Notes: a model not told the origin generated them from the letters alone. 64,000 bases of DNA from Podocnemis expansa (GCA_007922195.1 ML681964.1:8244213-8308212); one strand, 5' to 3'; numbered from the stretch's first letter, positions 23,526 through 36,299 are shown. Program-made: numbers and translations.

Positions 23526-26250
23526 TATACAAGTAACCAATGTCATTAGCTTTTATATGGTACCTCAGACATTTGTTTACAAATGCTACTGCAGTAGTTC
23601 ATAGGGTATGAATATAAGGAAGTGGAGAGTCCTACAAAAAGTATGAATAAAACTGAACCAGTTTTGCAAAACAGAAGGAAACTAAATCACAAAAGGTCTT
23701 GCTGCCCTTTCGTAGATGATGACACATACCATGTAGCAAAGGATCATCCATACTATGATGGCGAGAGAGAATGGTTGTGAATCTGAATGCAGGACTCCGT
23801 GACTATGGGCTGTACGGTAGGAGAAGTGAAGTCCAGCTGAAGATAGGAACAGTAGGATGGATCTGCACCCCTCACATCCCTATAAATCTTATGGGCTGCA
23901 AATGAACAGACTGGTTGAGGGCCTCATTCCTGGCAACCACCAATCCGGAGCAAGCAAATCTACAGTTTAGTCTTGAAATGCAGAAACTAATTTCCATGTC
24001 CTTTTTAAATGAATTTTTCTCAGCATCCTTTTCTGGTAGCTGGCCTTTAAATTTGGCAAAGACAGCAGCTGTAAATGCTAAATTGGTCATTTGGCTGTTG
24101 GGTGATAGATCTCCCTTCTTTCCAGCTGGTAAGGATTCCTCCTTTTCTCCTCTTCAGTAGAGAGGTAACACATCCTGACATGCAGTTTTTGGATACATAG
24201 TGAACAGAGCTTTCAGTTGAAATAGACTTCAGTATGACCCCTACAGCTGACTGGTAAATGGAAATCTCTTTGCATTAACTTTTTTAGTTTCATTTAGTTT
24301 AAATGTAAAAAGTTCATCCCTAATCTGCATGAAAAATCACAAATGTAAAATTTTTTGGGCTGGAAGGATTTTGAGAAAAATCTTACTTCAGGGAATTCGC
24401 AGTGGACTTTGGGGGTTTGCAAGCTGCCCATCTGGAAGGCTTTTGTCAATTCTAATAGACCACAGGCTTTCTGGTGGGCTGCTGGAGGCTGAGCACTCAG
24501 TTCTTTGCCTCCCTGGCATCCCCTCAGTTTGGCTGCTTGGGAAGGCAGAGAGCTGGGGCACTCAGACTCTGTCAGCCCATCTAGAAAGGCTCTTGTTAAT
24601 ATCAGTAGTAATGAGCACTGACAGAGTGGGTTTAAAAAGATATTCAGCTTCCCCAAAATGAAATATTTGTAATTTGTGCAGAATTTTCTACTTTTTCTAT
24701 TAAACAAAAAATAAAATGTCTTTCAGTTCCCTCCCTCTTTCCTTATTTTCTCCCACCCCTCTGCCCACGCCCAAGGAAAAGAATAGGAAAACAGGGAAGG
24801 AAGAAGAATTAGGAGTAACAGTGATATATTTTGGTTCTTCATTTAAAAAGAAAGAGCAAACTTTAAACCAAAATTAGATCTTTAGCATTCGAGCGAAGCA
24901 TGTCTGACCCTGGGAGAAGCATCCCATGCAGATCTTCAGGACTCTGAAGGGTTTGTCTCCTTTCCTTATAAAACAGATGCCTGCCCCTCTGGCAGAGAAG
25001 AAAACGAGGTGATAATTGGGCAAGACTGACCTTACCATAGTTGGAAGCAGTGTTTTTCTTCAGGAGGTCATGAAATGACTCTAGATTAACATTATTTTAA
25101 TGGAAATTATGCCATCCCTTCTGTTCAGTGGTTATCCATTGTGTGCATAATTAGTGGGTCAGAAATCAATATTTCCATCCTATGAGAATTTATGGTATTT
25201 CCGTATCTGTTTTCATCCTGAGCTGGTATGAAGACTTTAAAATACTGACCCCCCCCCAACTTTGGAAAAGTTGGAACATGTTGTTTTGGGCCAATTTGTA
25301 TTGAACTGTCTATTTGACCTGCTTTGGTTCTTGTGGGAGTTGTATACCTGATACCTTTTGTCTCCATTCTCTTTTAAGGGTTTGACCACCCTCCCCAGGA
25401 TAGACTTCATTTCCCCAATGCATTACAGTTGTGATACTTTGCAGTACTTCGGTCAAAGAGGAGATCATGGTCAATGTAGTTCAGTCAAAGTCCCTGGCTC
25501 AAAAAGAAAAGAGAGGGCAACAGGTACCACAGCAACTCTAATTTCTTATCAGAAAACCAAAAATTTGGGGGCAAAATTGAATTTTTCCCATGGAAAATTT
25601 CAGATGTGCGCAAATCATATTTTTCTATTTATATTAAAAAAAAAAGTTAATGTAGACAATTCCAAACCAACTCTAATGTTAGTCTTACATACTTTTAATT
25701 CTATGCTGTTTGGAGTTCCTTACATTGACAAGTAGATAAAATATTTAAAAACCCGAGAAAATAGAGGGCTGTATCATTTGCATAAAATCAGCTTTATCTA
25801 ATAACTTGGTTTGAATTTCAGTTGCATAAGTGAATTCATGACAAATGTCTGTATTGGGTGTGGGGGGAATGGGGAATAAAAGATAGGTATTAGTACTGGC
25901 TTTTATAATTAGGTACAGAGATGGACATTTTCTGTATAGTCATCTTAGTTAAGCTGTTCCCTGAAATCATGACACTGTAGTGAACTTACTGGCTCATCAC
26001 TAGATAACTTCCCCGTTCAAGAGAATGAACCAGAGAGAAAGTTCCTAGACTTCATTATTACTCAGCTCAGCATTTACCTAGTAGAGGGCACCATGATCTC
26101 CAGAGTACAGTGAAGAAAAATAATACTCTGAGGTCAGAAAAAATGAGGCCAGGACTGAGGGAGAAAAGCCGTGTGAGAGCAGAAGGCTGGAGGCAGCAAC
26201 CAAGGAGCTGTCTGTGGAAGAAAGGCCAGGAGGAAGCAGACAGTGTGACA
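23526..26250. other. Intronic sequence with a diverged direct repeat
   Basis: Mostly unrecognised. Two related ~32-bp blocks, starting GCCCATCTGGAAGGCTTTTG (24427) and GCCCATCTAGAAAGGCTCTT (24575), sit about 148 bp apart in direct orientation. A block near 25395-25480 (CTTCATTTCCCCAATGCATT, CAAAGAGGAGATCATGG) resembles an old dispersed repeat. No exon is seen. Confidence 0.45.
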
Positions 26251-26254
26251 TCTG

Positions 26255-26940
26255 AAAAGTTTTCTATAAATATATCAGGGAGTAAATACAAAGGAGGGAG
26301 AAGAGCTGTTTAATTTTAAAGGCCAGTGCTGGCATGGGAACAAATGGGTATCAACTGGCTATGAACAAATTCGGGCTGGAAGTTAGAATAATGTTTCTGA
26401 CCATTGAAGGAATGGAATTCTGGAACAGCCTCCTAATAGGAGTGGTGGGAGCAAAGAATTTAATTAATTTTAAGACAAGTGGAAAAATTATGAGTGGGAT
26501 TGTATGATGGAGGTTGCTTGTGATGCTGGAGAGAGGTTCAGGGGGCCTGAGAGGTCTTTTCCAATTTGTTTTTTATGTTCCAAAAATCTCATGCATCAGG
26601 CCTTCAGGTGGTCATCGGTCGCAGTATGCTTTTTTGTGTGTGTGTGTGTCTTCTCTTCTCCTTTTGAAGCATCAGAGATAGCTACAGCTGGAGATGGGGC
26701 ATTGAACAAGGCAGGTTGGTGTTCAGGAAGCACAAAACATTCCTCCTCTCAGGTTCTCGACTGGCTGGTTCTTGCTCACATGCTCAGCATCTAACTGATT
26801 GCCCTATAAAGGGCTGGGGAGGAATTGTTTTCTGGGTCAGATTGGCAGTGACGTTGGGTTTTTGTTTTTGTTTTTCTGCTTTCCTCTGCAGCACTGGATG
26901 TGGGTCAGTTCCTTCCTGGGATCATCTGGGTACATTGCAC
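26255..26940 (+). mobile_element. CR1 LINE 3' fragment
   Basis: Reads as the end of CR1 ORF2 and its 3' UTR: a KYISGSKYKGG-like stretch, then an FWNSLP-like stretch (GAATTCTGGAACAGCCTCC), then GGAGGAATTGTTTTCTGGG and CTTTCCTCTGCAGCACTGGA, in the same order as in the copy at 22343. It contains a TG tract at 26633-26649. The open frames at 26504-27048 lie in this UTR and are not genes. Confidence 0.75.
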
Positions 26941-27176
26941 TTCATCAATTCCCCGCTATGCCATCCTAATCTAACATGTGGAAGATCAGCGCTTTGTCCT
27001 GATAGCCAACCAACCTCTCCTATAACAGACCACTTTCCTGTATATTAACATCTCCTCAATGGTATCCCAATGTTTCCCTCTTTCTGTTTGTTTCATCTGA
27101 AAGGACAAATACTTGCTGCTTTACAGGGTGGGAGTTGTCTTGCAAATAAACCAGGCTTTGGAGGTAGAAACTCAGA

Positions 27177-27624
27177 GGCTATGTTTACACATACATTGTT
27201 ATTTCAAAATGAGTTATTTTGAAATAAAGTCCTTATTTTGAAATAAGTTAATTTGAATTAAGAAAATGTTAATACGAATTAAGGGAAAGCCTGCTATCGA
27301 AACGGCTGTTATTTCGAAATGGTTATTTTGAAATAAGGCCATTTGGACATGTTGTTTTGAAACAGTTGTTTCGAAACAATGGTGTTTTTTCGAAACAGTT
27401 GTTTTGAAACAACATGTCCAAACGGCATTATTTCAAAATAACCATTTCGAAATAACAGCCGTTTTGAAATGAATGGGGTTTAAGCTCTTTCGAAATGACG
27501 GTTCTTATTTTGAAATGACAGAGCCCGTCATTTCGAAATAAGAAAACGTCATGTAGACCTAATCTTTTTTATTTCAAAATGACTAGTGTTATTTTGAAAT
27601 AAAAGAGACATGTGGACGTACCCA
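27177..27624. mobile_element. Long hairpin MITE built from ATTTCGAAAT-type palindromes
   Basis: Ends GCTATGTTTACACATAC and, inverted, GGGTACGTCCACATGTC. The core is a near-perfect inverted repeat with arms of about 75 bp (27301-27376 and 27388-27462) around a ~10-base loop. Throughout, some 17 copies of a self-complementary 8-10-mer occur as TTTCGAAA, TTTTGAAA or TTTCAAAA. The TG and CA versions are what deamination of a methylated CpG in TTTCGAAA would leave. It has no coding capacity. Confidence 0.85.
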
Positions 27625-29865
27625 GATTGTTTGCAAGGAGATGTACACATTTATTAATCCAGTATCTACTGCGAACCAAAATGCGAAAGCTGTAATAGAC
27701 AGATTCCAAAGTATTGTATGTCACATTTATATTCATATTTAAAAATAACCTGCAGCCTTTCTAAATTAAAAATACATGGAGCACCTTGTATTATTTCAGT
27801 TAAGATTTTTAGTACTTGACTTATTTTGTAAATACATTAGTTACCACCACCTCAAAATGCCAGAAGGCAGAGAAAGTTTGTAGAACAGGATTGAAAAGGC
27901 ACTATAATGAACAGCATTTTATGATTCAACTAACAATTTATTTTTAAATATGTTTTTATGCGTCCCAATTAAATGTAATTAAAAGTGACTGAATATAAAA
28001 TTTCCATAAACCATCCCTATAACCTATTCCAGCCACAGTTAAAATTTATTCCATTTGTTCTCAGTCATTCCCTGCTTAATTTTAATCTCTTTTCCTCGTT
28101 CTCTCCAGCCTCCCAAATTTTGATGTGGCCTGTCAGTTCTGAAGTTGGAAGATTTATGCCTGAATATACACCTGCCCTCCTTTCATGCCTCCACCCATTG
28201 CTTAAACCAAACAGTGCTTCTGACCAGGAGTAGCTAGTCATTTGCATCCCTTAATTCCCTGTCAGCTAAATTCAGAACAGTGCATGGGTTGATCAGTACC
28301 GTAAAGCAAAGGTTTTATGACATTCAGTGACAATTGGCAATTTGTGCTGTTTAAATGACTCATTTCTTAATCCTAAGAGGCTGATGTCTTATCATCTTGC
28401 ATGCTTTTACATTATGAGTCATCTTTGATTTGTTACACAGCAGCGGTCATGGTTAACTTGCAACCATGTGGTATAGGATTGTAGTAGAGAATGTCTGATT
28501 TTATGTTGTCCAGCCAAGATTGTATGATTCAGGCTGGCCTGGATGAATTTTATAGCCCTCAAATGTGCTGTAAATGTTCATGGTACATGATCTTTTGAAG
28601 TTTTCTGTTGAAGCGTCACATACCTGGGTTTTGAAGGCATGTAGGTGTAGCAACTAGTAGTTCTTTAATGTAAACAGGTTACACTTACAGCGGCTTTAGC
28701 ACAGGAAAATAGGGTTTCAAACTAGTGGCCTACCTAGATAGATATCATGTCTCTGAAAGAAGCCCATGCTCCACTGTGGAAAATAAGATAACCTGTCCAC
28801 TGGAATAAGTTTCTTCCAAACTGCTAACCGTTTTAGTGGTTGCTTTACGCCAGAAGTCTGAGGCTTTATAAGCCATGCAAATCTTATTCCAATCTAATGT
28901 GACTGTGAATGCTTTCATCCATCTAAGTGTCCTTTTGTGAGTCCCCTGCTTTTGGCGCCATTCTACTTTCTTGCCCATTAACATTTAGATTGAAACAATC
29001 TATCTGACTCCCTTGTCCACTTCTTAAGGGACATAAGCTTACCAAAAATCAGATTTAGACATTTATTCTTCCAATATATACTGTGAATCAAAACGCAGAA
29101 GCTGTAATAGAGGTGTTCTAAAGAACAATATGCTACATTTGTTGCTTATACACAAAAAATGATCAGACCTCTTAAAAGCTGAACTGTGCAGAGCACGAGG
29201 CTTGATTTCAGTGAAGTATTTCTAAAATACGTTAGAGTTACTACTAATGTAAGAAAACTGTATGGGATTTAATACAAGGAACAATTGCACTCCACAGCTG
29301 CATATGACTAGTATAAACCCACAATGCTGCAGTATAGCTTCCTTGATTTTGAATTCTCCATGTCCCAGTATATGTTCAAACTTAAGGTTGGTCTGCAAGC
29401 TTGTATATCTCTCCTTGGCTTACTTATGTTGCTGTACTGCAACATCTTTACTGTGCAATGTCAATGGGAGACATCCTTCCATTGATGCAACCTTACTTGT
29501 TTCAGGGAGGTAGATTAATGGTGTCAACAAGAAAGCACTTCCAGGCTCAATTTGAGTGGGTTTCCATGACTTGGTCAATCAATCCTGCTTCACTGATCCC
29601 TGTTGCCATGGCAGTGAAGGCATACCCTTAGTCATATACTCTTTGGATCCATCCTGATTTCACTTCTGCATCAGGGTAGGAGTTGTTCTCTGGAGCTGTC
29701 CTTGACATTGAGTTTGCTCTTCTTTTATTGACTTCTACAATCCTTCCCTCAGCTAATGATTAACTCCCTGTGTACTCCATCTTTCCATTCATACACTGGT
29801 TTTGCTGCTGTTGCGACCTTCCTGCGTATAAGCAGGCAGGATTTGCTCTTAAAAACATGCATAGT
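27625..29865. other. Intronic sequence, nothing recognised
   Basis: AT-rich with scattered short frames that lack homology. No RNA gene or named repeat is seen. Confidence 0.55.
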
Positions 29866-29867
29866 AG

Positions 29868-29985
29868 TTCCAAAGGGGTAGCCTGTTAGTCTAGTTCAGC
29901 AAAACAAACAAGGAGTCCAATGACACTTTTGAAGACTAACAATTTAATAAATTTGTTTAAAAGTGCCACAGGGCTCCTTATTTGT
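29868..29985. repeat. Foldback repeat copy, centre deleted
   Basis: The left arm (TTCCAAAGGGGTAGCC, GTTAGTCTAGTTCAGC, CAAACAAGGAGTCC) joins directly to the end of the inverted arm (AAAGTGCCACAGGGCTCCTT) through TTTAATAAATTTG. The hairpin centre present at 41614-41847 is missing. Confidence 0.8.
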
Positions 29986-30787
29986 TATACATACTAGTGT
30001 AGCTGTTCAAGTTAGGTCCCCTCTGCTCCTCAGTGCGTATGACCAAAAAAGGATACGATTCCAACATTCATTGGATTAATAACATTTTTGAACCTCAACC
30101 TTCCTATTGCTGGTTGAAAATGGCATTGTTGTACACCACCAGCTTCATTGCCAAAGTTTTACTAAATGTTAGTGGAATCTGTTGAAATAACAGTCTGTTT
30201 TATGGTATTTGTCTTATTTTTTTCTGAGTTATAGCTCTGTTTTATTTAAAACAAAAATATCTTAGCATCAGAAGTTAATTAATTTTATTTTCTCTGTGTG
30301 CTCCTGAAAAATGGGGCTTTTTAAACAGCTAAAATATTCAGCATAAAATGAAAAATTCTTTTAAAATCTGTTTGCTATATAGTGTTTCTCTGATTAATAA
30401 CCCTTGCAAATGTGTGTTCATTATACCATAAACATGACCTTTATAAGGACATTAGAAAAATCCAACTGCTGAATATGCCAGGTCAAAGATTTTTAAATGT
30501 CAGAAAGTATAATGCTTTTAGATGAATGTGGGTTTGCAATACTCAATGGCTGTCAATAAGATTTTTGAATTTTTCAAGGCTTCATAATTAAGGAATTTTA
30601 AGGGAACCTGACACTGGTACATTGAATTGATTCAGGTGTTCTTCAGCAGGCTCCAACCAGCACTTCCACTCTGGGATCCATTAGGTTTATAACCATCTTT
30701 TCATTGAGCTCTGTGTCAGTTACTCTATTGAACTGTCAAGGGCATCTTTGATCTGACTTCATTATAAATAACTTGTGGCCTGGGAGA
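29986..30787. other. Intronic sequence, nothing recognised
   Basis: AT-rich, with no coding or repeat assignment. Confidence 0.5.
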
Positions 30788-31090
30788 CCCAAGGTTTGTC
30801 TTCACTGATGGTACTGAATTCACCGCCATCAGATTGATATCCCTGCTTGACTTATTGGGTCTGTCAAGGCCTGCTCAGCTGATCAGCAAGTCAATTCAGC
30901 AAGACAACTATGGCAAGGAGCATAGCACTGAGTAGGAGGGAAAGGGTTTTCCTCTAACTCAGTCTATTGAAGACACTGTCATGAATAGGTGGTCGGCAAT
31001 CAGAGGGAAATACACAAAGTATTTTAAGAACTTTGCATATTTCCCTTTGATTGCCTCTGAAATTGGGCTGCAGTGTAGATCAGGCCCCAG
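30788..31090. mobile_element. Hairpin MITE, same family as 59735-60030
   Basis: It begins GGTTTGTCTTCACTGATGG with a terminal hairpin (CTGATGGT...GCCATCAG) and ends GTGTAGATCAGGCCCC. Blocks TGCTCAGC, AATCAGC, AGTCAAT and GAGGGAAA-TACACAAAGTATTTTA recur in the same order at 59735-60030. No transposase is present. Confidence 0.75.
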
Positions 31091-31689
31091 AATGCTCCCG
31101 CTAATAATGGAGCAGTTATTTTAGTGCCCAGCAAAGGTATTGCTACAGCTGCTGAATCCCACAAAAGAAAGGGGATAATGCTAGGCAAATGGTTTGCCCA
31201 GAAATTCAAGATGGCCAAAGAGATCCTGAACCCTTCAGATTCTCCTCCTCTAATACATGCATTTATGGCATTATGTTTACACTGTGAGTTCATCATGCTG
31301 CAATGCCAGCTAAAAAGTGTCTGTGCTCCTCACAGAGGACCAGATCTAGCTTGCCATTGTATTTGTGTTAAATATCCATTGACTTGAAATGGGGCAGGAC
31401 TGAGCACTGACACTGGGTGTACAATGCACAGTGAGTCTTTCTTTTTTTTTTTTTTCACATGAGTCTTCACAGTTAAAAGAAAAGGGATGCCAGCTTTCCC
31501 ATGTAATTGTCCGTCTTCTGTCACTTGCCCTCTGGACAAGATCCTCTGGGCTGACATTATGATGTTTGTATGCTATGCACTATGAGCTCAATTTTGGCAA
31601 ACTTGTTTTTGCTGCTGTAATCCTGGCTTTGCCACAATCAGCCAGGTCTAGTAAAGAAGTTGAGTGGGGGGAGTGGCAGACACAAAATG
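31091..31689. other. Intronic sequence with a poly-T tract
   Basis: Contains a T run at about 31440-31455. The open frames at 31024-31557 on both strands overlap and lack homology. Confidence 0.45.
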
Positions 31690-32085
31690 AGACTTTGGCC
31701 AGGTCTAAACTTGTGATGGCTTGTAGAGTACAGATTCTGCATATCCGGCTAACACAAATATAAATAGCTGTGCAGATGGTGGAGCACTGTGTGGATCAGT
31801 AGAGTATAGACACGCCAGAACCTAAGAGTATATACCTTGGCCTACACAGTTCTCTGCACAGTCAAACAATGCCTCCTTAGTCTACACTGCTATTTTTAGC
31901 AGTGTAGTGGCCTGCTGCCAGGGCCTTTCCCGCTGCAGTGAGACTCTGCCAAAAAAGAGGGGCTCTGTTTGTGGGTAGGCAGATTCCTACTGCCTTAGCC
32001 TTTCCCCACTGCTCCTCCACCCAGAGCCTTTTACTTCCATGTATGTAAACATCACAGTGTGGATAGAGCCTTTCTGTTGTAGCTT
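31690..32085. repeat. Shared-terminus repeat with internal perfect hairpin
   Basis: The left end GGCCAGGTCTAAACTTG and the right end CACAGTGTGGATAGAGCC are inverted relatives of the GTCTACACT terminus seen in neighbouring MITEs. CTACACTGCTA/TAGCAGTGTAG, just after 31890, forms a perfect hairpin with a tiny loop. Confidence 0.6.
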
Positions 32086-32169
32086 ACCAGGCAAAAAGGG
32101 AGTTAGTGGATCAGCTGTAAATAGACCTCTCAATTGTCCTCCAGGGTTTCAGCTTTCACTTTTTAAAAA

Positions 32170-32955
32170 ATAAGGCATGGCCTACACTAGGAAATTAGCT
32201 TAGTATACCTATCTTGATTAGAGGCATGAAAACACCTACACCTCTGAACAATGCAGTTAAACTGCCTAGCTCCCAGTGTAGAAAGAACTAGATGGAAAGG
32301 AAAGTACTCCTGTTGTTCTAGCTACCACCCAGGGGTTAAAATATAATTTGGAGGGGCCCCAGAATGGTCCCATACCGGTGGGGCCCCCCATGCTGGTGGG
32401 CCCCTGTGGACCTCAGTTACTGCCCTCCCATGCCAGCAACCCACCGCCTGCCCTGAAGACCTCCCCTAGCATGAGCTGGGCCTCCTTGCACTCACTGGTG
32501 GTGGCACAACTGGGGGGTAGGCCTTGGGTCCAGGTGGCAGTGCGACTAGGGCAGAGGGAGCAGGCCCCATGTTGGGGGCAGGGCATGGAAAGGGAGGGGT
32601 TTGGGGCAGGGCTTGAGTCCCTCAGCAACACCCCTGTCCCCTGCCCCTGGCCCTGCCTGCCAGAACACCACTGCAGGCCTGCTATTTTTAGGTGCCCAGC
32701 CTTTGGGCCCTAAAAATAGAATCAGGAACTGGAATGCTGCATTCCAGGGCTTGCTATTTTTCAATGGTGGGCCCCGGAATGCAGCATTCTGGCTCCATGT
32801 TCTATTTTTGGGGGCCCCGGAATGCTGAGCAACGTTCTGGGGAGTTCTGGCTTACTTTAAACCCGGCTACCACCTCTCAGTGAAGTACATTACCTGTACA
32901 GATGAGAGATTTCATCATGTTGGCATAGGGAGCCTCTTCACTGAAGTGCTAGAGG
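32170..32955. repeat. GTCTACACT-type foldback repeat, interrupted by hAT
   Basis: It starts GGCATGGCCTACACTAGG and resembles the copy at 46355-46813 (ACACCTCTGA, CAGTTAAACTG, then GTTGGCATAGG, then TTCACTGAAG...GCTAGAG in the same order). A hAT element sits inside at 32330-32866. Confidence 0.65.
32330..32866. mobile_element. Non-autonomous hAT element, 537 bp, perfect 8-bp target duplication
   Basis: Starts CAGGGGTTAAAATATAATTT and ends ACTTTAAACCCGG. It is flanked by perfect CTACCACC copies at 32322-32329 and 32867-32874. Internally it is GC-rich, with inverted blocks of the type GGGGCCCCGGAATGC and CTATTTTTAGG. It is a relative of the element at 50408-51222. The long overlapping frames at 32348-32828 have no homology and reflect composition. 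Confidence 0.9.
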
Positions 32956-33513
32956 TTGTAGGATGGGACACCGGGCCAGGGTTGCTTGTAAATAAAGATG
33001 TATGGGTCATTAATGACATATTGCATGTGCAATTGGTTTCATTTTCCTGAAGGTGGGGCTTTGCCTTTAAAAGCTTAAGAAACACTGACTTAACTATTTT
33101 TCTTATTTTTCAACATACTAAGTCTGTTTGGCATTTAAAATCAAAGAAATATATTTATCACTACTTTGTATTTATCTTACCTATGGGTAAGTGTAAAGTC
33201 TATGCATCTCTGGAAGATTGTTGTATACTTGTATTTTGTTGTTTTCAGGAAAACCTTAAAAATAAAGGTTCAGTGTAGTAGAGAGGGAGGCATGAGATTC
33301 ACTTCAGTCATACTTTGAGTGTGTAACACTCTCAAAATCATTAGAGATGATTAAGTCAGAACTGCATTTGGTCTGAAGCACACCAGGTTATTTTGTGTTT
33401 CCAAGAAGTTGTTCAGACACAGTTATTCACATACTTTATATACCATATCTGAGTTATACCTGAACTTCACACAGTTTGTGCCCTGTGATAATTATTTCAT
33501 AGCAATTAATTCA
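32956..33513. other. Intronic sequence, nothing recognised
   Basis: AT-rich single-copy-looking sequence. Confidence 0.5.
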
Positions 33514-33772
33514 TAAAAATGTAAGGCATAGAGACTGGAAGGGATCATGAGAGGTCATAAAGTCCAGTCCCCTGCACTCATGACAGGACCAAGAACCATC
33601 TTAAACCATTCCTGACAGGTGTTTGTCTAACCAGCTCTTAAAATTTCCAATGATGGAGTTTCCATAACCTCCCTAGGCAACTTATTCCAGTGGTTAATAC
33701 CCTGACAGTTAGGAATTTCTTCCTAATGTCCAACCTAAATCTCCCTTGCTGTAATTTAAGCCCATATAAGGC
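33514..33772 (-). mobile_element. CR1 LINE 3'-end fragment, antisense
   Basis: The plus-strand text shows the familiar antisense CR1 blocks: GACTGGAAGGGATCATGAGA, GTCCAGTCCCCTGCACTCAT, CCTCCCTAGGCAACTTATTC and TTCTTCCTAATGTCCAACCT. This is the conserved last part of many short CR1 copies in reptiles and birds. It is 5'-truncated and non-coding. Confidence 0.85.
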
Positions 33773-33969
33773 ACCTTACATACTGATGGATATAAACACT
33801 ACACTACTTAAAACACTATACATTATTTTATCTCCATTCAAATGTATTATAAATAGGCTTCTGTCTGATCATGACAAAACTGATTATAGTATTATCATAT
33901 ACCACCCCATGAATAGGTGCTCAAATGGTCTTAAGGCCAAGGATGATGGGACCCATAGTTAGGATGTGG
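33773..33969. other. Short intronic spacer
   Basis: No repeat or exon is recognised between the CR1 fragment and the MIR. Confidence 0.4.
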
Positions 33970-34105
33970 GTATGGAACTTGGGGAACCTGGATTTAATTT
34001 CGTTCTCTGCCAGAAACTAGCTGTGTGACCTTGGAAACATCACTTATACTCTCTGAGTCTCAGTTCCTCATCTGTAAAATGGAATAATAGTATATCTGTG
34101 CAGAT
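33970..34105 (+). repeat. MIR SINE fragment
   Basis: Contains the MIR core in sense orientation: AGCTGTGTGACCTTGG, CTCTGAGTCTCAGTTCCTCA and CTGTAAAATGGAATAATAG. MIR is a tRNA-derived SINE mobilised by L2 early in amniote history, so this copy should be very old. Confidence 0.85.
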
Positions 34106-34109
34106 AAAG

Positions 34110-36262
34110 TTAATTCTATTTTTTTTGGATGATTTGATCATTCAAAAGGTGGTTTCATTTTAGTTAGGAATGAAAACCAAAATTTTCCAAACTTTCATGA
34201 AAGAGAACTGAGCAAAAGCTCCTGGGTGCGCTGCCCTGGAATTGCTCACCCTGGAAGCCCTAAGCTCCCTGATTCCAAGGCGGTCTATACTAAGGAGCCA
34301 TGCTGGTAGGCTGGCAGGAAACCTGTGTTCCTTTTGAACTTGAATGAAATTGCACTGTCTCCATGGTATTTTTCCATTTTCATGAATTGGCAAACTACAA
34401 TGCAAGATTGTAGGAATTCTTCTCATGAGCTCTAATATGTACATTAAACATTGTGAGACACTCGTGTGCAATTCATTCCTGGGAAGGCAATGATTGATTA
34501 GAATTGAGATGTGGGACACAATGGGTTAGTACACTTCATGGCTAGAATGCAGAAAGTACTGTTTGTGAGTTCAGATCCTGTTTTCAATAGAGTTTGTATT
34601 AGTTTGATTTAAAAAAAAAACATTCTGGGTTATTTTGGGTGAAAATTGTTTCCCATGTACACTGTGAAGCAGGAGTACAAGGGATTTGAACAGTTTCTTC
34701 TGTGTTAAGACCAGGAGGAGGTGGAAGATCATGATTAGCAGACCCTGATGTTAGCTTCATGGGGCTATTATATGAGTTACAGACAAAAAGAAGAGAAATC
34801 TGCTCTAATAGATGCATGACTATAGAGGCAGATACCTGATTCTGTTTAAACACATCTGTTTTAAAATACAGTTTTATATCTTCCAGCATGCTGCATGCTT
34901 TTGCATATCTTTCAAATATTGTATATACAAAAGAAATATTGTGAAACTGAAGGTGCATTGCTTTGCATTGGAATAGATAGTAACAGATTGGTAGAAATAA
35001 ATTAAGGTTTATTTTCCCTCCAAAAATTACTAATGTTGCAGGAATCACAATTTCTACTGGGTAAAAATAATACTATAAATATTAATGGCTAAGGCACTGT
35101 CATAGTCATTGTTTCCAAAGTTATCATCAGTTAATATGACCAAATGCAAAGCCTGTGAAATAAAAGCTTGGATTGCCATATGTTGTGCAGACCCCTAGAC
35201 TTCCAGGCTTCCTACTCATGGAAGTTGGAGAGTTTTGCCTAAATAAAGACTCTGGAATGGACTTTTATTTCTAAGGCTTATTCTTTATTGTTAGGTTTCA
35301 TGTATCCAATGCTGTCGTTTCTGGAACTAACAATTATTATATCACACACGTTTGTTTGACTCTGAATATTTTCTTTTTCAGAAGCATATTTAAGCTTTTC
35401 ATGAAATGGGAAAAAAAAAAACCACATTAAAATCTGTAACACCAAATGAGAAATCAAGTGCTTATACTGCTTGAAAAACCTGCGGAGAATTGAGACCTAA
35501 CATCATAAATGTTAGGCATCATCATCAAACTCCCAAACACTATTTTGCTATTACAGCACTGGATAAAGTAACTCAACCCTGATGTAGATTCAATAAGATC
35601 AATGGGGATGAACATCAGAGATAAATTTAGTCCACCAAATTTTAATATTTAAAATAAACCTATTTACATATAAATAATGTATAGCATGAAATCAAATTAT
35701 CGCTGATTACGTTTAAATGGATAACCTTTTATATCCCTGTTAGGGATTTAGTCTATTCACAGAGCTTGAAAGGAAATGTGTGCCAAAGAATGGAAACAGA
35801 ATCCATAATTTAATTGCCCTTTCATTTTATCTTTGTTGTTGTATCAGTGAGGGAATAATTTACAAAGGATCAGATTAATAGATTACATGAGTTTAGAGTT
35901 TGAGATCAGTTTGCATAGCACTGAAAGCTTTCAAATGTTTTTGCAATTTATCTGAACTGTTTGAAACTGTAAAATTTAGGTTGGAAATTTCACTTCTGTT
36001 GCACTATCTGGCTCTTCTTCCTTTGGAATTCAAACCTGAAGTTAAGGAAAAGGGCTAGGAATGGGCATGTGCACAAGGAAAAAGTATGTAGGGTGACTAG
36101 TAGCAAAAAATTTCACCTGGCTCAGGTCACAAGAGTTCAGTAGGAAGTGGTTGCTTAAGCCGTTGTGATTTAGAATGTCTTTTGGACTGAGTGAAAAAGC
36201 ATTGACCAAGTGTAACCTTCAGCTGGGCTTGAATTCATTTAATTGCCCTTCTCCAGTGCCTG

Positions 36263-36263
<1 letters not shown>
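34110..36263. other. Intronic sequence, nothing recognised
   Basis: AT-rich. An open frame of 149 codons on the minus strand (34599-35048) and one of 119 codons (34160-34519) have no homology I can recognise and no splice or promoter support. Confidence 0.5.

Positions 36264-36297
<34 letters not shown>
36264..36297. repeat. (CT)n microsatellite followed by a GATA-rich tail
   Basis: CT dinucleotides run uninterrupted over about 33 bases, followed by GATATAGATAGATATAGAGA. It abuts the truncated end of the antisense CR1. Confidence 0.95.

Positions 36298-36299
<2 letters not shown>

Noticed and set aside
34599..35048. 149-codon minus-strand open frame in AT-rich DNA
   Set aside because: No recognisable domain, signal peptide or splice context; consistent with a chance frame.
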